Source: Saccharomycodes ludwigii
Taxonomy: Eukaryota > Ascomycota > Saccharomycetes > Saccharomycodales > Saccharomycodaceae
Assembly: GCF_020623625.1 (NCBI RefSeq)
Contig: NC_060201.1
Span: 1,178,001 to 1,242,000 of the forward strand
Direction: 5' to 3'
Length of the DNA stretch: 64,000 nt
Under the pieces are notes generated by a model. That model did not search any database. It saw nothing but the letters and a program-made list of their open reading frames with translations, and was not told the origin of the DNA. The position numbers and the translations under genes are program-made. Each line of letters starts with the position of its first letter. Within the stretch, counting starts at the first letter, position 1. Shown one piece after another: positions 48,479 to 59,255 of this stretch.

Positions 48479-49755
48479 TGTTGTCTTGTTGTTAATATGG
48501 AATATATTATAAAGTGTTTTTGTGGATTTTTTTTTATTTTTTTTTCCTTAATAGTATCTCAATACTTGTTTTCAATTGTCTTGGACTTTTGGTAGTTGCA
48601 GAGTAAAAAAAAATTAAGAGTGTTGTGATCCTATTCTGTTATACTTTGAAGTAGATCTTAATATTTTTATTTATCTATAGAAGAAAGATTTTTATATGAT
48701 TAAATTCAATTGTTTAAGATGTGTTGGAAGATCAGTTTAAGTAAATAAAAAAAAAAAAAAAAGAAAATTAAATAAATAAATAGAAAGAATAAATGAAAAC
48801 GACTATTTATGTTACTGATATACTCAAGTGGAAGAGAAAAAAAAAAAAAAAAAAAAAAAAGAAAAACAACAACAGCAGCAAGTAAAAATTAAAATAATGA
48901 GTTTCGATTAGAATTTTTTTTTTTTTTTTTTTTTATTAACATTTGGAAAAAAATTTGAAAATTTTACCTGTGTAATTTTAAGCGCCCAGGCACTCGGATT
49001 AATTCACGTATACAGACTTTTTTTTTTGTTGGGAAAATAGCTGGAAATATGGCAATACAAATTTATTATATATTTTAGATTTTGTTGAAAAAAAAATTGT
49101 TACACGATAGTTTCTGTATATTTTTTTGTATCGGTCAAATGCTCTTTATATTTTCTATCCTTCAAAAGCGCGTGTTCGTTTTTCGGTTTTATTTTTTTTT
49201 TTTCCCCCATTTAACAGAAATCTACGCAATAATAATCGAACGTCGTTACTTGTTTTTTTGCTACATAATAAAATGATATGCGTGCACGTTAAAAAAACAA
49301 AACATACACACAAACAAATGACGACGGGCGGAAATAAAAACCAAGACTGGTTAGGCCGAAAGAAATCCAACACACTCTCGTCTTATTATTTATCTCAGAG
49401 GAGACGTACAACTGTTTTTTTCTTTCTTTCGGTATTCTCTATACAAAATAGTGTTGCATAGAATTCAAATACGTTCTCAATACAGCAGATTAAACGATGG
49501 TAATAGTCATTAGCTCCGAAAAAAATAAAAGGGAACGAACAATAACTTTATAAATAATACGCAACTTTACCACCATATTATACGTAATTGATAACTACAA
49601 TACACAAAATAAACAATTTTCTTTTTCATACTACTGATCTTCTAAATAGCAAATAAATACAAACTAACAAAAAAAACAATATTTTTTTTTTTTTTTTTTT
49701 TCGCTTTTCAAAACTAAATTTACAATAATATTATTAAAAAAAAAAAATATACATA
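48479..49755. promoter_or_regulatory. ACS2 promoter / SEC7 3' region (1.28 kb)
   Basis: It contains poly-A and poly-T tracts at 48746, 48839-48860 and 48916-48935, ACTCGGATTA at 48992-49001, and several CG-containing patches (AACGTCG near 49240, ACGACGGGCGG near 49320). The RNH203 ortholog (YLR154C), expected beyond ACS2 in S. cerevisiae order, was looked for and not seen. The short open frames at 49082-49461 are low-complexity and not credible. Confidence 0.5.
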
Positions 49756-52700
49756 TCATTCAATGCTGTTATTTTTAGTATCAATAAAACTATTTCCACC
49801 ATTGTCACTATCAACATCTTCATCTACAACATCCAACTCTAAATATAATTGTCCTACACGAGTTAAAAATAAACGAATGGCCGTTCTTAAATCACTAGGC
49901 AGCGTCTTGATCAATATTTTCAAAATTAAAGAATACATGACTGAACAATTTTCCTTGAAATCTGTATCATCAAATTCATAATAACCCTGCAAAATTTCTA
50001 CTATTACTGGACGCATAGTGTTAATATTCTTTTGGTTGCTACTTTCATCAAATGAAACATATCTTTTGATTATATGAACGCAAATATCAATGATCCTATT
50101 CAATAATTCATTCTTAACATCTTTCTCCTGGCTTTCATCATTTAGGTACAATCTAAACATAATATTTATCAAAACGGCAGCGGAACTAGATTCTTGCTTT
50201 AAAAGATTAGGAATTTTATCAACAACTCTTGCCTCGACTAATCGAGTTCTTAGTTCATAATCGTCATTGAAGTCACGTGAAAATTCATACGATCTTTGTA
50301 ACAAATATGTGATTTTAATCACATCATTAAATGGCACATAGTTTAAAAATTCTTCCTGTTCAAACAATTCACTCAATGATTCGATAACCATCAACTGTAA
50401 AACACATTTAATTACAATGGCATTATTTGTAGTAATTCTACGACGCAAGTCTTCACTACTCTTAGTCTGCACTAATCTCTTAGTAGCGCTGCCATTGCTG
50501 CCGTTCTGAGCAACCAACATGGCCATTTTATCATTGGGTTCGGCATTTCCAACATCTTCGCTAATTTCTTCCTTATGAGCTCTTTCAACTTCCTCATCAA
50601 CTGTTGCAGGCGAAGAATGTTGGTCTGCACCTTCATCCGTATCTGAGTTACGTGTGCTTGTTTTTCTACCTTGTTTATACGGATCACTATCAAACAATTC
50701 AGAAGCTGTTGTTAAGGCAAATAATCTGGAAAAAGCTTCCGTAATTAAATTCCAATGCTCCTCCTTAAATCTACTCATATTTTGAACAATTAATTGCTGT
50801 AGACATGACCTACCAATACGAGCAATAGTATCATTTTCTTGACAAATACAAGATACTAACAACCCCAAAAACCCGCTCAACAATCCATTCAAACTATCAA
50901 AATAATGTGTGAATAAAGCAATCATATTTCTTAAAGCTTGAATTAAGGTCGTAGATAGCCAAACACTTAGATCATCATGACTATTAAATTGATTAATTTC
51001 CCAATGCTTGGATAAAACACTGAAAATTGGGAATAATAGTTTATTACACACTTTTTCCCAAAAGATATCATCAAATTCACCACCATATTGAACCAAAGCA
51101 TCAAACATATTATTCAAAGCGCGAGATCTAACTTCCAAATCTTCTGCTGTCATAATAACATCATTATAGGCAAATAATAACGGGAACCAGATATCCTGGA
51201 ATAGATCTTTGCCTTTCAGTAATTCAGAATCTTTATTTTTAAACGAAATATCAGCAATTTTGCTGGATATCGTTTTCAAACTTCCTAGCGATTGCAATGC
51301 TGGTTTTTGGAACTTTTTATTCTTGCAAATTTCCTTGAAAACAAAAATGTATTGCTGAAACGAATCTTCGTGTTTAAATATATTAGCAAAATGCTCCGTA
51401 CCAATGTCATACGAAATGATAGAACGGGTTTTGGAAACAATTGGGTAAGCTGGAGACATTGCTGTAAATTGCAATGCCTCTAGAATAGGTTTCCAACCAC
51501 TTTTCAAATTATCGGATTTACTTAGGATAAAACTACGGAAACATTCCAAGCACATTTCTTGAACCTCACTGTTTGTAGTGCTTTGTACAATATATCTAAA
51601 TGGTCGCAAAAAGTCGCATTGGAACTCGAACCCACTTAATTCCTCCACATCTAAAAATCTATTAGACAACTGACGTAATGAATCAATGGCAAAGAAAACA
51701 ACGGCCAAATTCGGATTGGTAGCAATCTTGATAAATGCAGCTCCCATAACAGCCCACAAAGGTGTCCACTCAACCCTTATACGATCCATATTGTAATAAC
51801 AAACATCGATCATTTTTTGTAGTGAAAACATCCTTGGTTGAGCAGAGTCTTGGGAAGATTCAATTTCTTCAAAGGATACTTGGGTTAAAGCCGTAATAAA
51901 GTCAATTATTGCATTGCCACTCAAATTGCTGCTTTCACTAAAGACACGATCAACTAACACAACCAAGGCAGAAGACGAAATATATCTAGACATTTCTAGT
52001 GGTAAACTTTGATTATGATATTTTTCTTGAGCAATTTCTGTTGGACTGGACTTTTTAGTCCATCTTTCAAAAAAAGACATGTTTGATGACCTTGTAGAAT
52101 CAAATGAGCTCCGATGGTTGGCCAACCTAGATTGATTGACATCTGGAATGGTGGTACGATCAATACCTTTGGATAATAACTGTAACCTCTCAACTTGTGA
52201 TACAACAAATAGAATATCTTTCCACGAACCTCTTAAAAAGTTGCCACTGACCAGGGAAACCTCTAATAAAGTAATGATGGCATGAACGTTCTTAACCTTC
52301 ATTTCTTGAATATTTTGCAAATTAGCAAACTGAATTAAAGCACCAATAAAGGAAGTTCTGGCTATTTCAATACCAAAGGTAGCAGAGATCATAATTGAGA
52401 TCTTCAACCCTTCTAAACATAGGCTAGTAATCACCTCATCATCATAATCTTGGAAAGGTGGTGTTAATGAAGCCAAAAAGGACATCCATAATGTTTCGAA
52501 AACGGACTTGACATGTTCAACATGGGACGCAGAATAAAATATATCGTCCTTATTTTCCTTCGATTCACTCAACTTTTTGAAAGCTATTTCGCTTTTAGAA
52601 GAAATTTCCTTAGAAATTTGCATGTATGCCTCTCTATTTAAATCTCTAGTATTGAAAAAACTAAAGGCAGATGCAGCTGGAATTTGTTTAATTCCACCAT

Positions 52701-55700
52701 TTAATAAAGCTTGATGTTGTTCAGATAGCAATTTAATCTCATTTTTACTAATTTCATTATACAAGCCAACAATATACTCCTTTGGCAAGTCATTCCCGTT
52801 GTCAATACCTTCGGTATTTTCAATAAATTCTTCTAAGCTCATACGATGCTTGATCTGTGGAGAATGTAAGTCAGTATTCAACATGATAACAGAATAGGCC
52901 AAAACATAAGCAGTATCTGACTTGGCAAACACACCCGGGTTTTGAACAACAAATCTTTCGGCAAACTTCATCATAAATCTGTCAATTTTTTGGCCCTCGC
53001 CTGGTAATCTAAATTTTTGTAAAAATAGTCTTAACGCATCTAAAAATGTCGATCCTCTAAAATCTAGTTCATCCACAAAAGCATGCATAACAGCAATATT
53101 TTTTTCGTCACCCTCACCTAAATAATCACCAACACTAGCTAAATCTAAGTTATCAGTGGTCAATAAGAAATGTGCAATTGAAGTGGGTGACGCATCTTTA
53201 ATAAATTTCTTATTGATAAGTTCAGGAATGGCCTTTTTAGGCTTTACATTAAATAATTTGACTAATTGAGCCAATAAAGTTTTCCTCATCTTCAAATTTT
53301 CAAATTGTGCTGGGTCATCAACTTCTTCTTCCACAGTAGAGTAGCTATCATTACCGGAAAAGGAAGACTGCAAGTTAAAGGAGCTTACAGTGGAAGATCT
53401 GTTTCTAGTAGACTCTGTTGGTCTGGAAGTAGAATATGGTGTCAAAGCTTTGTGAGCCCAAGAACTTAGAGATCTTAAAAATGCAACAATACAGTTTAAG
53501 GAGCTCATCTTCAAAGCAAACTCAATCGGGAAAGGCAATCCAGAAGAATCGTTGACAACGGCAATTGCGGCAGAAGACGACGACGATAGGTTCGAAATGG
53601 ATAACAAAGGCAATTGGGATAAGTTGTAAGTTGCCAAGGGTTTCTTGGCTTGCGCATCATAAGCTTCCTTTTGTTCATCTGTGATATCAACCCTAGTCAA
53701 AGACATTCTACTCAAGTAATCTACAATCAACTCCACTATATTTGGTAGGCGGCTATCACAGTCATAATTTATATAGAATTCAATAATAGTTCTAGGATCA
53801 TTACATAACCTCTGAATTATGTCCAAAAAGTATCTCTTTTGATGGGGTGTTGATGTTTTCAAATCAGCAATTGGCAAATAGATTTCTGTTAAGAATACCG
53901 GTATCTCCCTTTTAAAATCGTATCTTAGGTTTGAAATCAATAGCCACATAATTTCCAAAGTTATTTCATAAACAGGAGTAATCGGCGAGGCAGCATTTCT
54001 CGAAATCGATAAGCACAAATATTGTCTGGTGGCATCAATAAATGGCATTTCGTCCCTACCTTTTAGAATCAAATTATGATTTAAAAAAACATCAATATGT
54101 TCTCTTAAAATAGAATGAATTACGTGCAACGATAATAATTTAGATCTAACAGCATGTGATCTCAAATCCATATCACTATCCAGAGGTTTGGCAGAAATTT
54201 TGGACATAGACCGGAAAACCAAAAACGCATCTTTAATTACCAAATGTTCTTCGCTCAATTCATCTTCAGATACCTTGTTCTCATCAATACTCTGTTCTTC
54301 TTCATCGTTTAATTTATTCATATTGGTCAAAGTCAGTGGCTGAGCCTCGCCGTTACCATTGATGTTTTGCTCGCTAACAGGTGCGTTGGAAATATCATCC
54401 TTAGTATAGTTATCCAACTTAATTCTATCAAAGACCAAGTTAATGACCTGAATTAATGCAGCTTGGGCAATTCCTTGATTTGACGAGCTTAGTGAAAAAA
54501 TAAAAATATTGTAAATTGTTCTAACCGCTTTCAAAAGGGATTGGCCATGGCACATATTCATAGAATCTTCCATTAATATACAACTAGTCAAACAACGGAC
54601 AATTTGCAATTCAACTTTTTGATCGGTGCTTTCACCTTCAAAACAATCGGTAATAGTATCTATTGCCGCATCAACCAATTTTTGTTTTGGTGGGGGTGTG
54701 ATGCCATGCTCAGCAGGTTCTTGTTCCTGTTTTGTAGAGGCCATGGAATTAGGTGGATTAACCAAAATTTTTTCGTCCAACAGCTGAAAGGAAAATAGTC
54801 TGGATAACCCATCCAAAGCAGTGATAATGATTGGTGTTATTTTAGTTCTACAACTGGCCCTTAAAGCCTCAAAAATAATAATTGAATCCAACTTTGGATT
54901 GTCTGTTTTTAAAGTGTCATCAATTTCAGTGATTGTCCTTTCCAATAATTTGTATGTTGCCGAATGTTTTCCTTTCAATTCTTTATGATTTTTAAGATTT
55001 TCAAATGTACCTTTTAATACGCTCAAAATAGATCTGGTACTGGCAATTTTTTTAGGCTGATTCTTTTTAATAGACCTCTTGGAAGAAATATTTGTCGAAA
55101 TCGATGCACGGGTAGACACTTCTTCATTGGGAGTTGGTGTATGTAGGGAGACTTCGCTTTTTACTGAAGCGTCTGTAACAGCAGAGCCTTTGTTGCTGGA
55201 CAAATCTTTTACATCACCAGGTATTTCCTTGGCCTCATTATTGTTTTGTGAGTTACTTTTATTTTTGTTTAGTTTATTTTTCTGTTCTTCTTCTTGAACG
55301 GAATTGGTATTTTCTTTTTTATTTTCAACTGCTGGTGAAGTATTCTTTTTCTGTTCTTCTTCTTGAACAGAATCAGCAGCCTCTTTTTTCTCCTCAACTA
55401 TTGGTGAAGTATTCTTCTTTTGTTCTTCTTCTTGAACAGAATCAGCAGCCTCTTTTTTGTCTTCAACTGCCGGTGGTATATTTATTTTTTCTTCTTCTTC
55501 TTCTTCTTTTTCTTGAACAGATTCAACAGCCTCTTTTTTCTCTTCAACTGCTGGTGAATTACTCTTCTTCTGTTCTTCCTTTTGAACAGTCTCTTTTTTC
55601 TCTTCAATTGCCGGCGAAATACTCTTCTTCTGTTCTTCTTCTTCTTTTTCTTGAACAGAATCAACAGTCTCTTTTTTCTCTTCAACTGCTGGTGAATTAT

Positions 55701-55839
55701 TCTTCTTCTCTTCTTCCTCTTCAGCTGCCGGCGAAGTATTTTTCTTCTGTTCTTCCTCTTGAACAGAATCAACGGCCTCTTTCTCTCCCTCAGCCTTTTT
55801 TAAAGAAGTCGGCTTTTGTTCATGGTTTTCATCTGTCAT
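49756..55839 (-). CDS. SEC7: Golgi Arf guanine-nucleotide exchange factor Sec7
   Basis: 2027 residues from ATG 55839 (2009 in S. cerevisiae). Sec7 activates Arf1/Arf2 at the late Golgi/TGN. Seen in order: an acidic/Lys-rich repeat region (residues ~15-195), DCB and HUS helical domains (~255-830) with the HUS box around NYDCDSRLPNIVELIV, the catalytic SEC7 domain (~870-1070) with the FRLPGEGQKIDR motif containing the glutamic finger near residue 945 and NTDLHSPQIKHRMSLEEF, and HDS1-4 domains to the end. The frame is open 7 codons upstream only via a TTG; the first ATG gives MTDENHEQKP and is taken as start. Minus strand, before URC1. Ortholog of YDR170C. Confidence 0.96.
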   Translation of the reverse strand: MTDENHEQKPTSLKKAEGEKEAVDSVQEEEQKKNTSPAAEEEEEKKNNSPAVEEKKETVDSVQEKEEEEQKKSISPAIEEKKETVQKEEQKKSNSPAVEEKKEAVESVQEKEEEEEEKINIPPAVEDKKEAADSVQEEEQKKNTSPIVEEKKEAADSVQEEEQKKNTSPAVENKKENTNSVQEEEQKNKLNKNKSNSQNNNEAKEIPGDVKDLSSNKGSAVTDASVKSEVSLHTPTPNEEVSTRASISTNISSKRSIKKNQPKKIASTRSILSVLKGTFENLKNHKELKGKHSATYKLLERTITEIDDTLKTDNPKLDSIIIFEALRASCRTKITPIIITALDGLSRLFSFQLLDEKILVNPPNSMASTKQEQEPAEHGITPPPKQKLVDAAIDTITDCFEGESTDQKVELQIVRCLTSCILMEDSMNMCHGQSLLKAVRTIYNIFIFSLSSSNQGIAQAALIQVINLVFDRIKLDNYTKDDISNAPVSEQNINGNGEAQPLTLTNMNKLNDEEEQSIDENKVSEDELSEEHLVIKDAFLVFRSMSKISAKPLDSDMDLRSHAVRSKLLSLHVIHSILREHIDVFLNHNLILKGRDEMPFIDATRQYLCLSISRNAASPITPVYEITLEIMWLLISNLRYDFKREIPVFLTEIYLPIADLKTSTPHQKRYFLDIIQRLCNDPRTIIEFYINYDCDSRLPNIVELIVDYLSRMSLTRVDITDEQKEAYDAQAKKPLATYNLSQLPLLSISNLSSSSSAAIAVVNDSSGLPFPIEFALKMSSLNCIVAFLRSLSSWAHKALTPYSTSRPTESTRNRSSTVSSFNLQSSFSGNDSYSTVEEEVDDPAQFENLKMRKTLLAQLVKLFNVKPKKAIPELINKKFIKDASPTSIAHFLLTTDNLDLASVGDYLGEGDEKNIAVMHAFVDELDFRGSTFLDALRLFLQKFRLPGEGQKIDRFMMKFAERFVVQNPGVFAKSDTAYVLAYSVIMLNTDLHSPQIKHRMSLEEFIENTEGIDNGNDLPKEYIVGLYNEISKNEIKLLSEQHQALLNGGIKQIPAASAFSFFNTRDLNREAYMQISKEISSKSEIAFKKLSESKENKDDIFYSASHVEHVKSVFETLWMSFLASLTPPFQDYDDEVITSLCLEGLKISIMISATFGIEIARTSFIGALIQFANLQNIQEMKVKNVHAIITLLEVSLVSGNFLRGSWKDILFVVSQVERLQLLSKGIDRTTIPDVNQSRLANHRSSFDSTRSSNMSFFERWTKKSSPTEIAQEKYHNQSLPLEMSRYISSSALVVLVDRVFSESSNLSGNAIIDFITALTQVSFEEIESSQDSAQPRMFSLQKMIDVCYYNMDRIRVEWTPLWAVMGAAFIKIATNPNLAVVFFAIDSLRQLSNRFLDVEELSGFEFQCDFLRPFRYIVQSTTNSEVQEMCLECFRSFILSKSDNLKSGWKPILEALQFTAMSPAYPIVSKTRSIISYDIGTEHFANIFKHEDSFQQYIFVFKEICKNKKFQKPALQSLGSLKTISSKIADISFKNKDSELLKGKDLFQDIWFPLLFAYNDVIMTAEDLEVRSRALNNMFDALVQYGGEFDDIFWEKVCNKLLFPIFSVLSKHWEINQFNSHDDLSVWLSTTLIQALRNMIALFTHYFDSLNGLLSGFLGLLVSCICQENDTIARIGRSCLQQLIVQNMSRFKEEHWNLITEAFSRLFALTTASELFDSDPYKQGRKTSTRNSDTDEGADQHSSPATVDEEVERAHKEEISEDVGNAEPNDKMAMLVAQNGSNGSATKRLVQTKSSEDLRRRITTNNAIVIKCVLQLMVIESLSELFEQEEFLNYVPFNDVIKITYLLQRSYEFSRDFNDDYELRTRLVEARVVDKIPNLLKQESSSAAVLINIMFRLYLNDESQEKDVKNELLNRIIDICVHIIKRYVSFDESSNQKNINTMRPVIVEILQGYYEFDDTDFKENCSVMYSLILKILIKTLPSDLRTAIRLFLTRVGQLYLELDVVDEDVDSDNGGNSFIDTKNNSIE
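55265..55770 (-). repeat. Imperfect tandem repeat in the SEC7 N-terminus
   Basis: About seven copies of a ~20-25-residue unit built on EEEQKKNTSPAVEEKKEA are encoded here; two neighbouring units are nearly identical. The unit is Glu/Lys-rich and not part of any conserved Sec7 domain. The same segment is open on the other strand (55248-55883) only because of this composition. Confidence 0.85.
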
Positions 55840-56955
55840 GTTTATCAATAATAGTTGCAATAAATATCTTTAAGTTTTATTAAAAAAAAGGGAAAAAAGA
55901 AAAAAAAAAAAGAAACAAACAAAAAGGATAATAGTAATATATATTGTATATATATTTTGAAAAACAATAATATCTAAATATTATTCAAATGTTTTAATCT
56001 TTTAGTTCTTACAGCTCTATTCTTAGTAATAAGTGTTTCGTTATTGCAATCACAGAATACAATTAATGTTTACAAATAATTAAGGAAGTAAATAAACAGA
56101 AGTATATAGGTAAAAAAAAAAAAAAAGAAAAACAAATCTTGCGATATAAAGAAAAAACAAAAGATCGTTAGAGCCTTTTTTTTTTTTCTTTTTTGGTTGG
56201 GCTGTTAAAATAAAATAATAAAAAAAAAAATTAAAATTTAAAAAAATATTTGATGGCTTTTCTGCTCGTGCATCTTTGGCATAAAATAATTTATTTGCTA
56301 GTAATATTAACATTGGTACATATTTCTACATAGCTTTCTGCGTTGTTGTTTAAAGATATACCGTAGGCCTCTTTCTCCCCCTTTTTTTATTTTATTTTAT
56401 TTTTTTTTATTTTGTTGATATTTTACGAAATGGGCCATCAAATCTAGTATCACTTTGAACGAAATATTCTGTTTCTGAATTTTTTTTTTTTTTTTGCGCG
56501 GTTATAACAACATTAAGATTGTCAAGCAGCGGTGGATCAAAAAAAATACTTATGCATAACTCCAGGGGTTTTCTTTCTAGTATTAAAGATAAATCTCTTA
56601 TTTTCGGTATCTATTTTGTTTTAGTAAATATACCTATCTCAAATACTATCAGATTTTGTTCTATATATGTATATATTTTTTAAGAAAAAGGAAAAAAAAT
56701 TATTAAAACTTAATAAATGTTTTTAGTTCTACAAAAATAAGACAATACTAAATAACAAAATACATAATATAAAGGGTGGGGAGAACTATCTTCCCTTGGT
56801 GTTGTGTTTGTGCTTTTACTTGACGAGTACAATTTTCAAAAACAAAAACAAAAACAAAAACAAAACAAAAACAAAAATAACAAAAAACAAAAACAAAAAT
56901 AAAAACAAAAAAGAAAATAAAAAGAACCAGCCCTTAACTAAATCCCCCTCTTTAT
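55840..56955. promoter_or_regulatory. SEC7 promoter / URC1 3' region (1.1 kb)
   Basis: It contains poly-A at 55899-55911 and 56110-56125, poly-T at 56177-56190 and 56479-56495, a GCGCGG patch near 56496 and AAAAAC repeats at about 56838-56918 adjacent to the URC1 stop. No gene is supported. Confidence 0.5.
56838..56918. repeat. (CAAAAA)n hexanucleotide-type run
   Basis: An imperfect run of CAAAAA/CAAAA units just downstream of the URC1 stop on the + strand reading. It is likely in the 3' untranslated region of URC1 and slippage-prone. Confidence 0.75.
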
Positions 56956-58290
56956 TTATTCAAAACCCTTCCATGTTCTACCGTGAACAGTCTTCAATTC
57001 TCCAGCATCTTTAACAGTACCGGTAGTGAAATAACCGGAATTAATCTTTGCATCAATTTCGACTCTTGAATCTTCAGGGATCATTTCATCAGGAATTGGA
57101 ACTCTTTCAATAATGTCAATACCTTGTTCGACAATAGCATCATATTTCATGTTGGACATGGATAACATTCTGTCAATTTTCTTAATACCTAACCATTTTA
57201 AAACATCAGGCATCAACTGTTGAAATCTCATATCACGAACACCAGCAATACACTCAGTTCTGTGGAAATATTCATCTGCTGTATCACCGCCTCTCTTTCT
57301 AGCGTTGTAGACCAAATATTTGGTAACTTCTCCCAAAGAACGACCTTCCTTTCTGAAGTAAACAACCATACCAACACCTCCGTTTTGGGCTTCTTTAACT
57401 GCTTCCTCAATACCAAAGATTAAATATGGTCTACATGTACAAATATCGGATCCAAAAACATCAGAACCATTACATTCATCATGAACTCTTAATGCTAATG
57501 GAGTAACACCGTCACCAATTTTGGAAGTATCACCAAAAATGTAAACAGTGGCACCGCCAATGGGTGGTAAAAAAACTTTAATATCAGGTCTAGTCACCAA
57601 TTCTGGGTACATACCATTGGTATCTTCAAATAAGGCCTTTCTCAATTGATCTTCAGTAATACCAAATCTTTCAGCAACACCTGGCAAATACCAAACAGGT
57701 TCGACAGCAACTTTAGAAACAGCGGCATCACCATCTTTGTTAGTAACAATATTACCATCGACTTCCAATCTACCAGCAGCAACAGCTTCTTTTAATTCGG
57801 CTAATTTTAAGGTGGCCTTAGTAACAGCAATGCTGGGTCTAATTTCTATATCTTCCTTTTCAGAAACTTCATTAAATAAGGTTGGAGTTAAGTGGCCTAA
57901 AGGATCCATAGAGACAACATCCTTATCGTTAAACCATGACTCGTTTTGCTTAATGTTGAAAGCAGGTTGAGCATTGGTGTAATCAGCCTTGTGATCTTTA
58001 TCCAATTGATTCGATCCAACGGCCAAAGCGTGATAAATACAATAACCACCTGCGTGTGCGCCAATAGCATTGTGTTTTTGCAAGCCACCGGCATTCCAGG
58101 AACAAGCGACAGGTCCTCTTTCTTCAGATGTAGAAGCACCCCATTTTAAAGCAATTGGAGAAGAGTCTTCTGGGTAAGTTGTCAATGGGTAATCGGTGAT
58201 GCATTTGGAGTCAGTTTTCATTTTTTTCAAATTTGTCTCGGAGGAGATTGGTGTTGGAATTCTTGCTGAAGTACAGGCGACTGGGGACAT
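56956..58290 (-). CDS. URC1: Uracil-catabolism protein Urc1 (GTP cyclohydrolase II-like)
   Basis: 444 residues. The C-terminal half is GTP cyclohydrolase II-like: zinc cysteines in the pattern ECNGSDVFGSDICTCRPY (~residues 271-290), then VVYFRKEGRSLGE (~312-325) with the catalytic tyrosine/arginine region, and RGGDTADEYF. The N-terminal ~190 residues are absent from Rib1-type riboflavin enzymes. This length and architecture match Urc1 of the URC pathway described in Lachancea kluyveri for using uracil as nitrogen source; S. cerevisiae lacks it. Catalysis in the URC pathway is not fully settled. Codons are strongly optimised, suggesting high expression. Located between SEC7 and HSP42, with tRNA-Gln behind its promoter. 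Alternative: a divergent Rib1, judged unlikely. Confidence 0.85.
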   Translation of the reverse strand: MSPVACTSARIPTPISSETNLKKMKTDSKCITDYPLTTYPEDSSPIALKWGASTSEERGPVACSWNAGGLQKHNAIGAHAGGYCIYHALAVGSNQLDKDHKADYTNAQPAFNIKQNESWFNDKDVVSMDPLGHLTPTLFNEVSEKEDIEIRPSIAVTKATLKLAELKEAVAAGRLEVDGNIVTNKDGDAAVSKVAVEPVWYLPGVAERFGITEDQLRKALFEDTNGMYPELVTRPDIKVFLPPIGGATVYIFGDTSKIGDGVTPLALRVHDECNGSDVFGSDICTCRPYLIFGIEEAVKEAQNGGVGMVVYFRKEGRSLGEVTKYLVYNARKRGGDTADEYFHRTECIAGVRDMRFQQLMPDVLKWLGIKKIDRMLSMSNMKYDAIVEQGIDIIERVPIPDEMIPEDSRVEIDAKINSGYFTTGTVKDAGELKTVHGRTWKGFE

Positions 58291-59011
58291 TGTTTGTTTG
58301 TTTGTTTGTGGTGTAATTTAATTGAAAAAATTAATTTGTTTTAGTTATATATATATATGTATGTATATATAATCGATGTGTTCTGGTTATTTTGTTATTA
58401 TAATTATAATTATAATAAATTATAAAATACATATTGAAATTTAGAAATAAAGTTATTAATTTTTTGAAAATAAATAGAAATCTTGGTTTCTTATATACTA
58501 AATTTACTTTATTTTTTATGTGATGGAAGAAGAGAGTATTTCTTCTTGTTGTTATCAGTATTTTATTTTCTGGGATTATCTTTTTTTGATTTTTTCAGCA
58601 AACAAGATCTTTTTGATATTCAATTATGGCTATATTTTTTTTTTTTTTTTTTGTTTTTTCCTATTATAGTTTACCTTAAAAGTTTTGTGACAGTGGTCAA
58701 TACTTTGTTTATCCCGGTGTTCGCCAACGGAGTATTTTTTTGTATCATGCGTTAAAAAAGGCTGCACATGGCCTCCGTGGACCGACGGTTAAGTTTCAAT
58801 GGTATATGTGTTATATAGAGTTTTCGACGTATAAAATGATGTTCATGTAAAGAGACATAAACTTATTTGATCACGTTAAAACATAGAACCACGTCACCAT
58901 GTGTAGCAGTGTTTTTTATCCGTATTTAAACGCCGCGATTAACAAATGTAATTATTACCACAACGAGAAGAAAACGAACTAGTAAATAACCATATTAGTT
59001 TTAATATTAAC

Positions 59012-59042
<31 letters not shown>

Positions 59043-59255
59043 ATTATTAAAGTAGGACAGGTGGAGAAAGCAGGTAATATTGCTAACGGTTAACGCATAA
59101 AACTAAATAAATGAAATGTGATTATAACAAAAACAATAAAAAAGGAAAAGTATGATTGCTTTCTCTTCTTGCGAATCGAACAATACATTTCGTTACTCTT
59201 ACCACCTAAATGCAAACATTCAAAAAATTAATTCATTGTTCTTGACAATGTCGAC
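58291..59255. promoter_or_regulatory. URC1 promoter region up to the tRNA gene
   Basis: About 965 bp. TA-rich segment at 58345-58375 near the start, poly-T at 58637-58652, a zinc-cluster-like everted pair CCG-N8-CGG at 58775-58788, and poly-A at 59010-59040. The pair could suit a Gal4-type regulator such as Urc2, but the binding motif of Urc2 is not known to me. Confidence 0.4.

Noticed and set aside
49082-49461. Short frames in the ACS2 promoter, considered as RNH203 (YLR154C) or another small gene
   Set aside because: Wrong strand for RNH203 and Phe/Lys-rich low-complexity translation.
49505-49530. CCGAAAAAAATAAAA resembling CDEIII downstream of ACS2
   Set aside because: No CDEI in the right place and the preceding ~90 bp are not strongly AT-rich.
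55248-55883. 211-codon frame opposite the SEC7 N-terminus
   Set aside because: Explained by the Glu/Lys repeat on the coding strand, which reads as Leu/Phe/Ser on the other.
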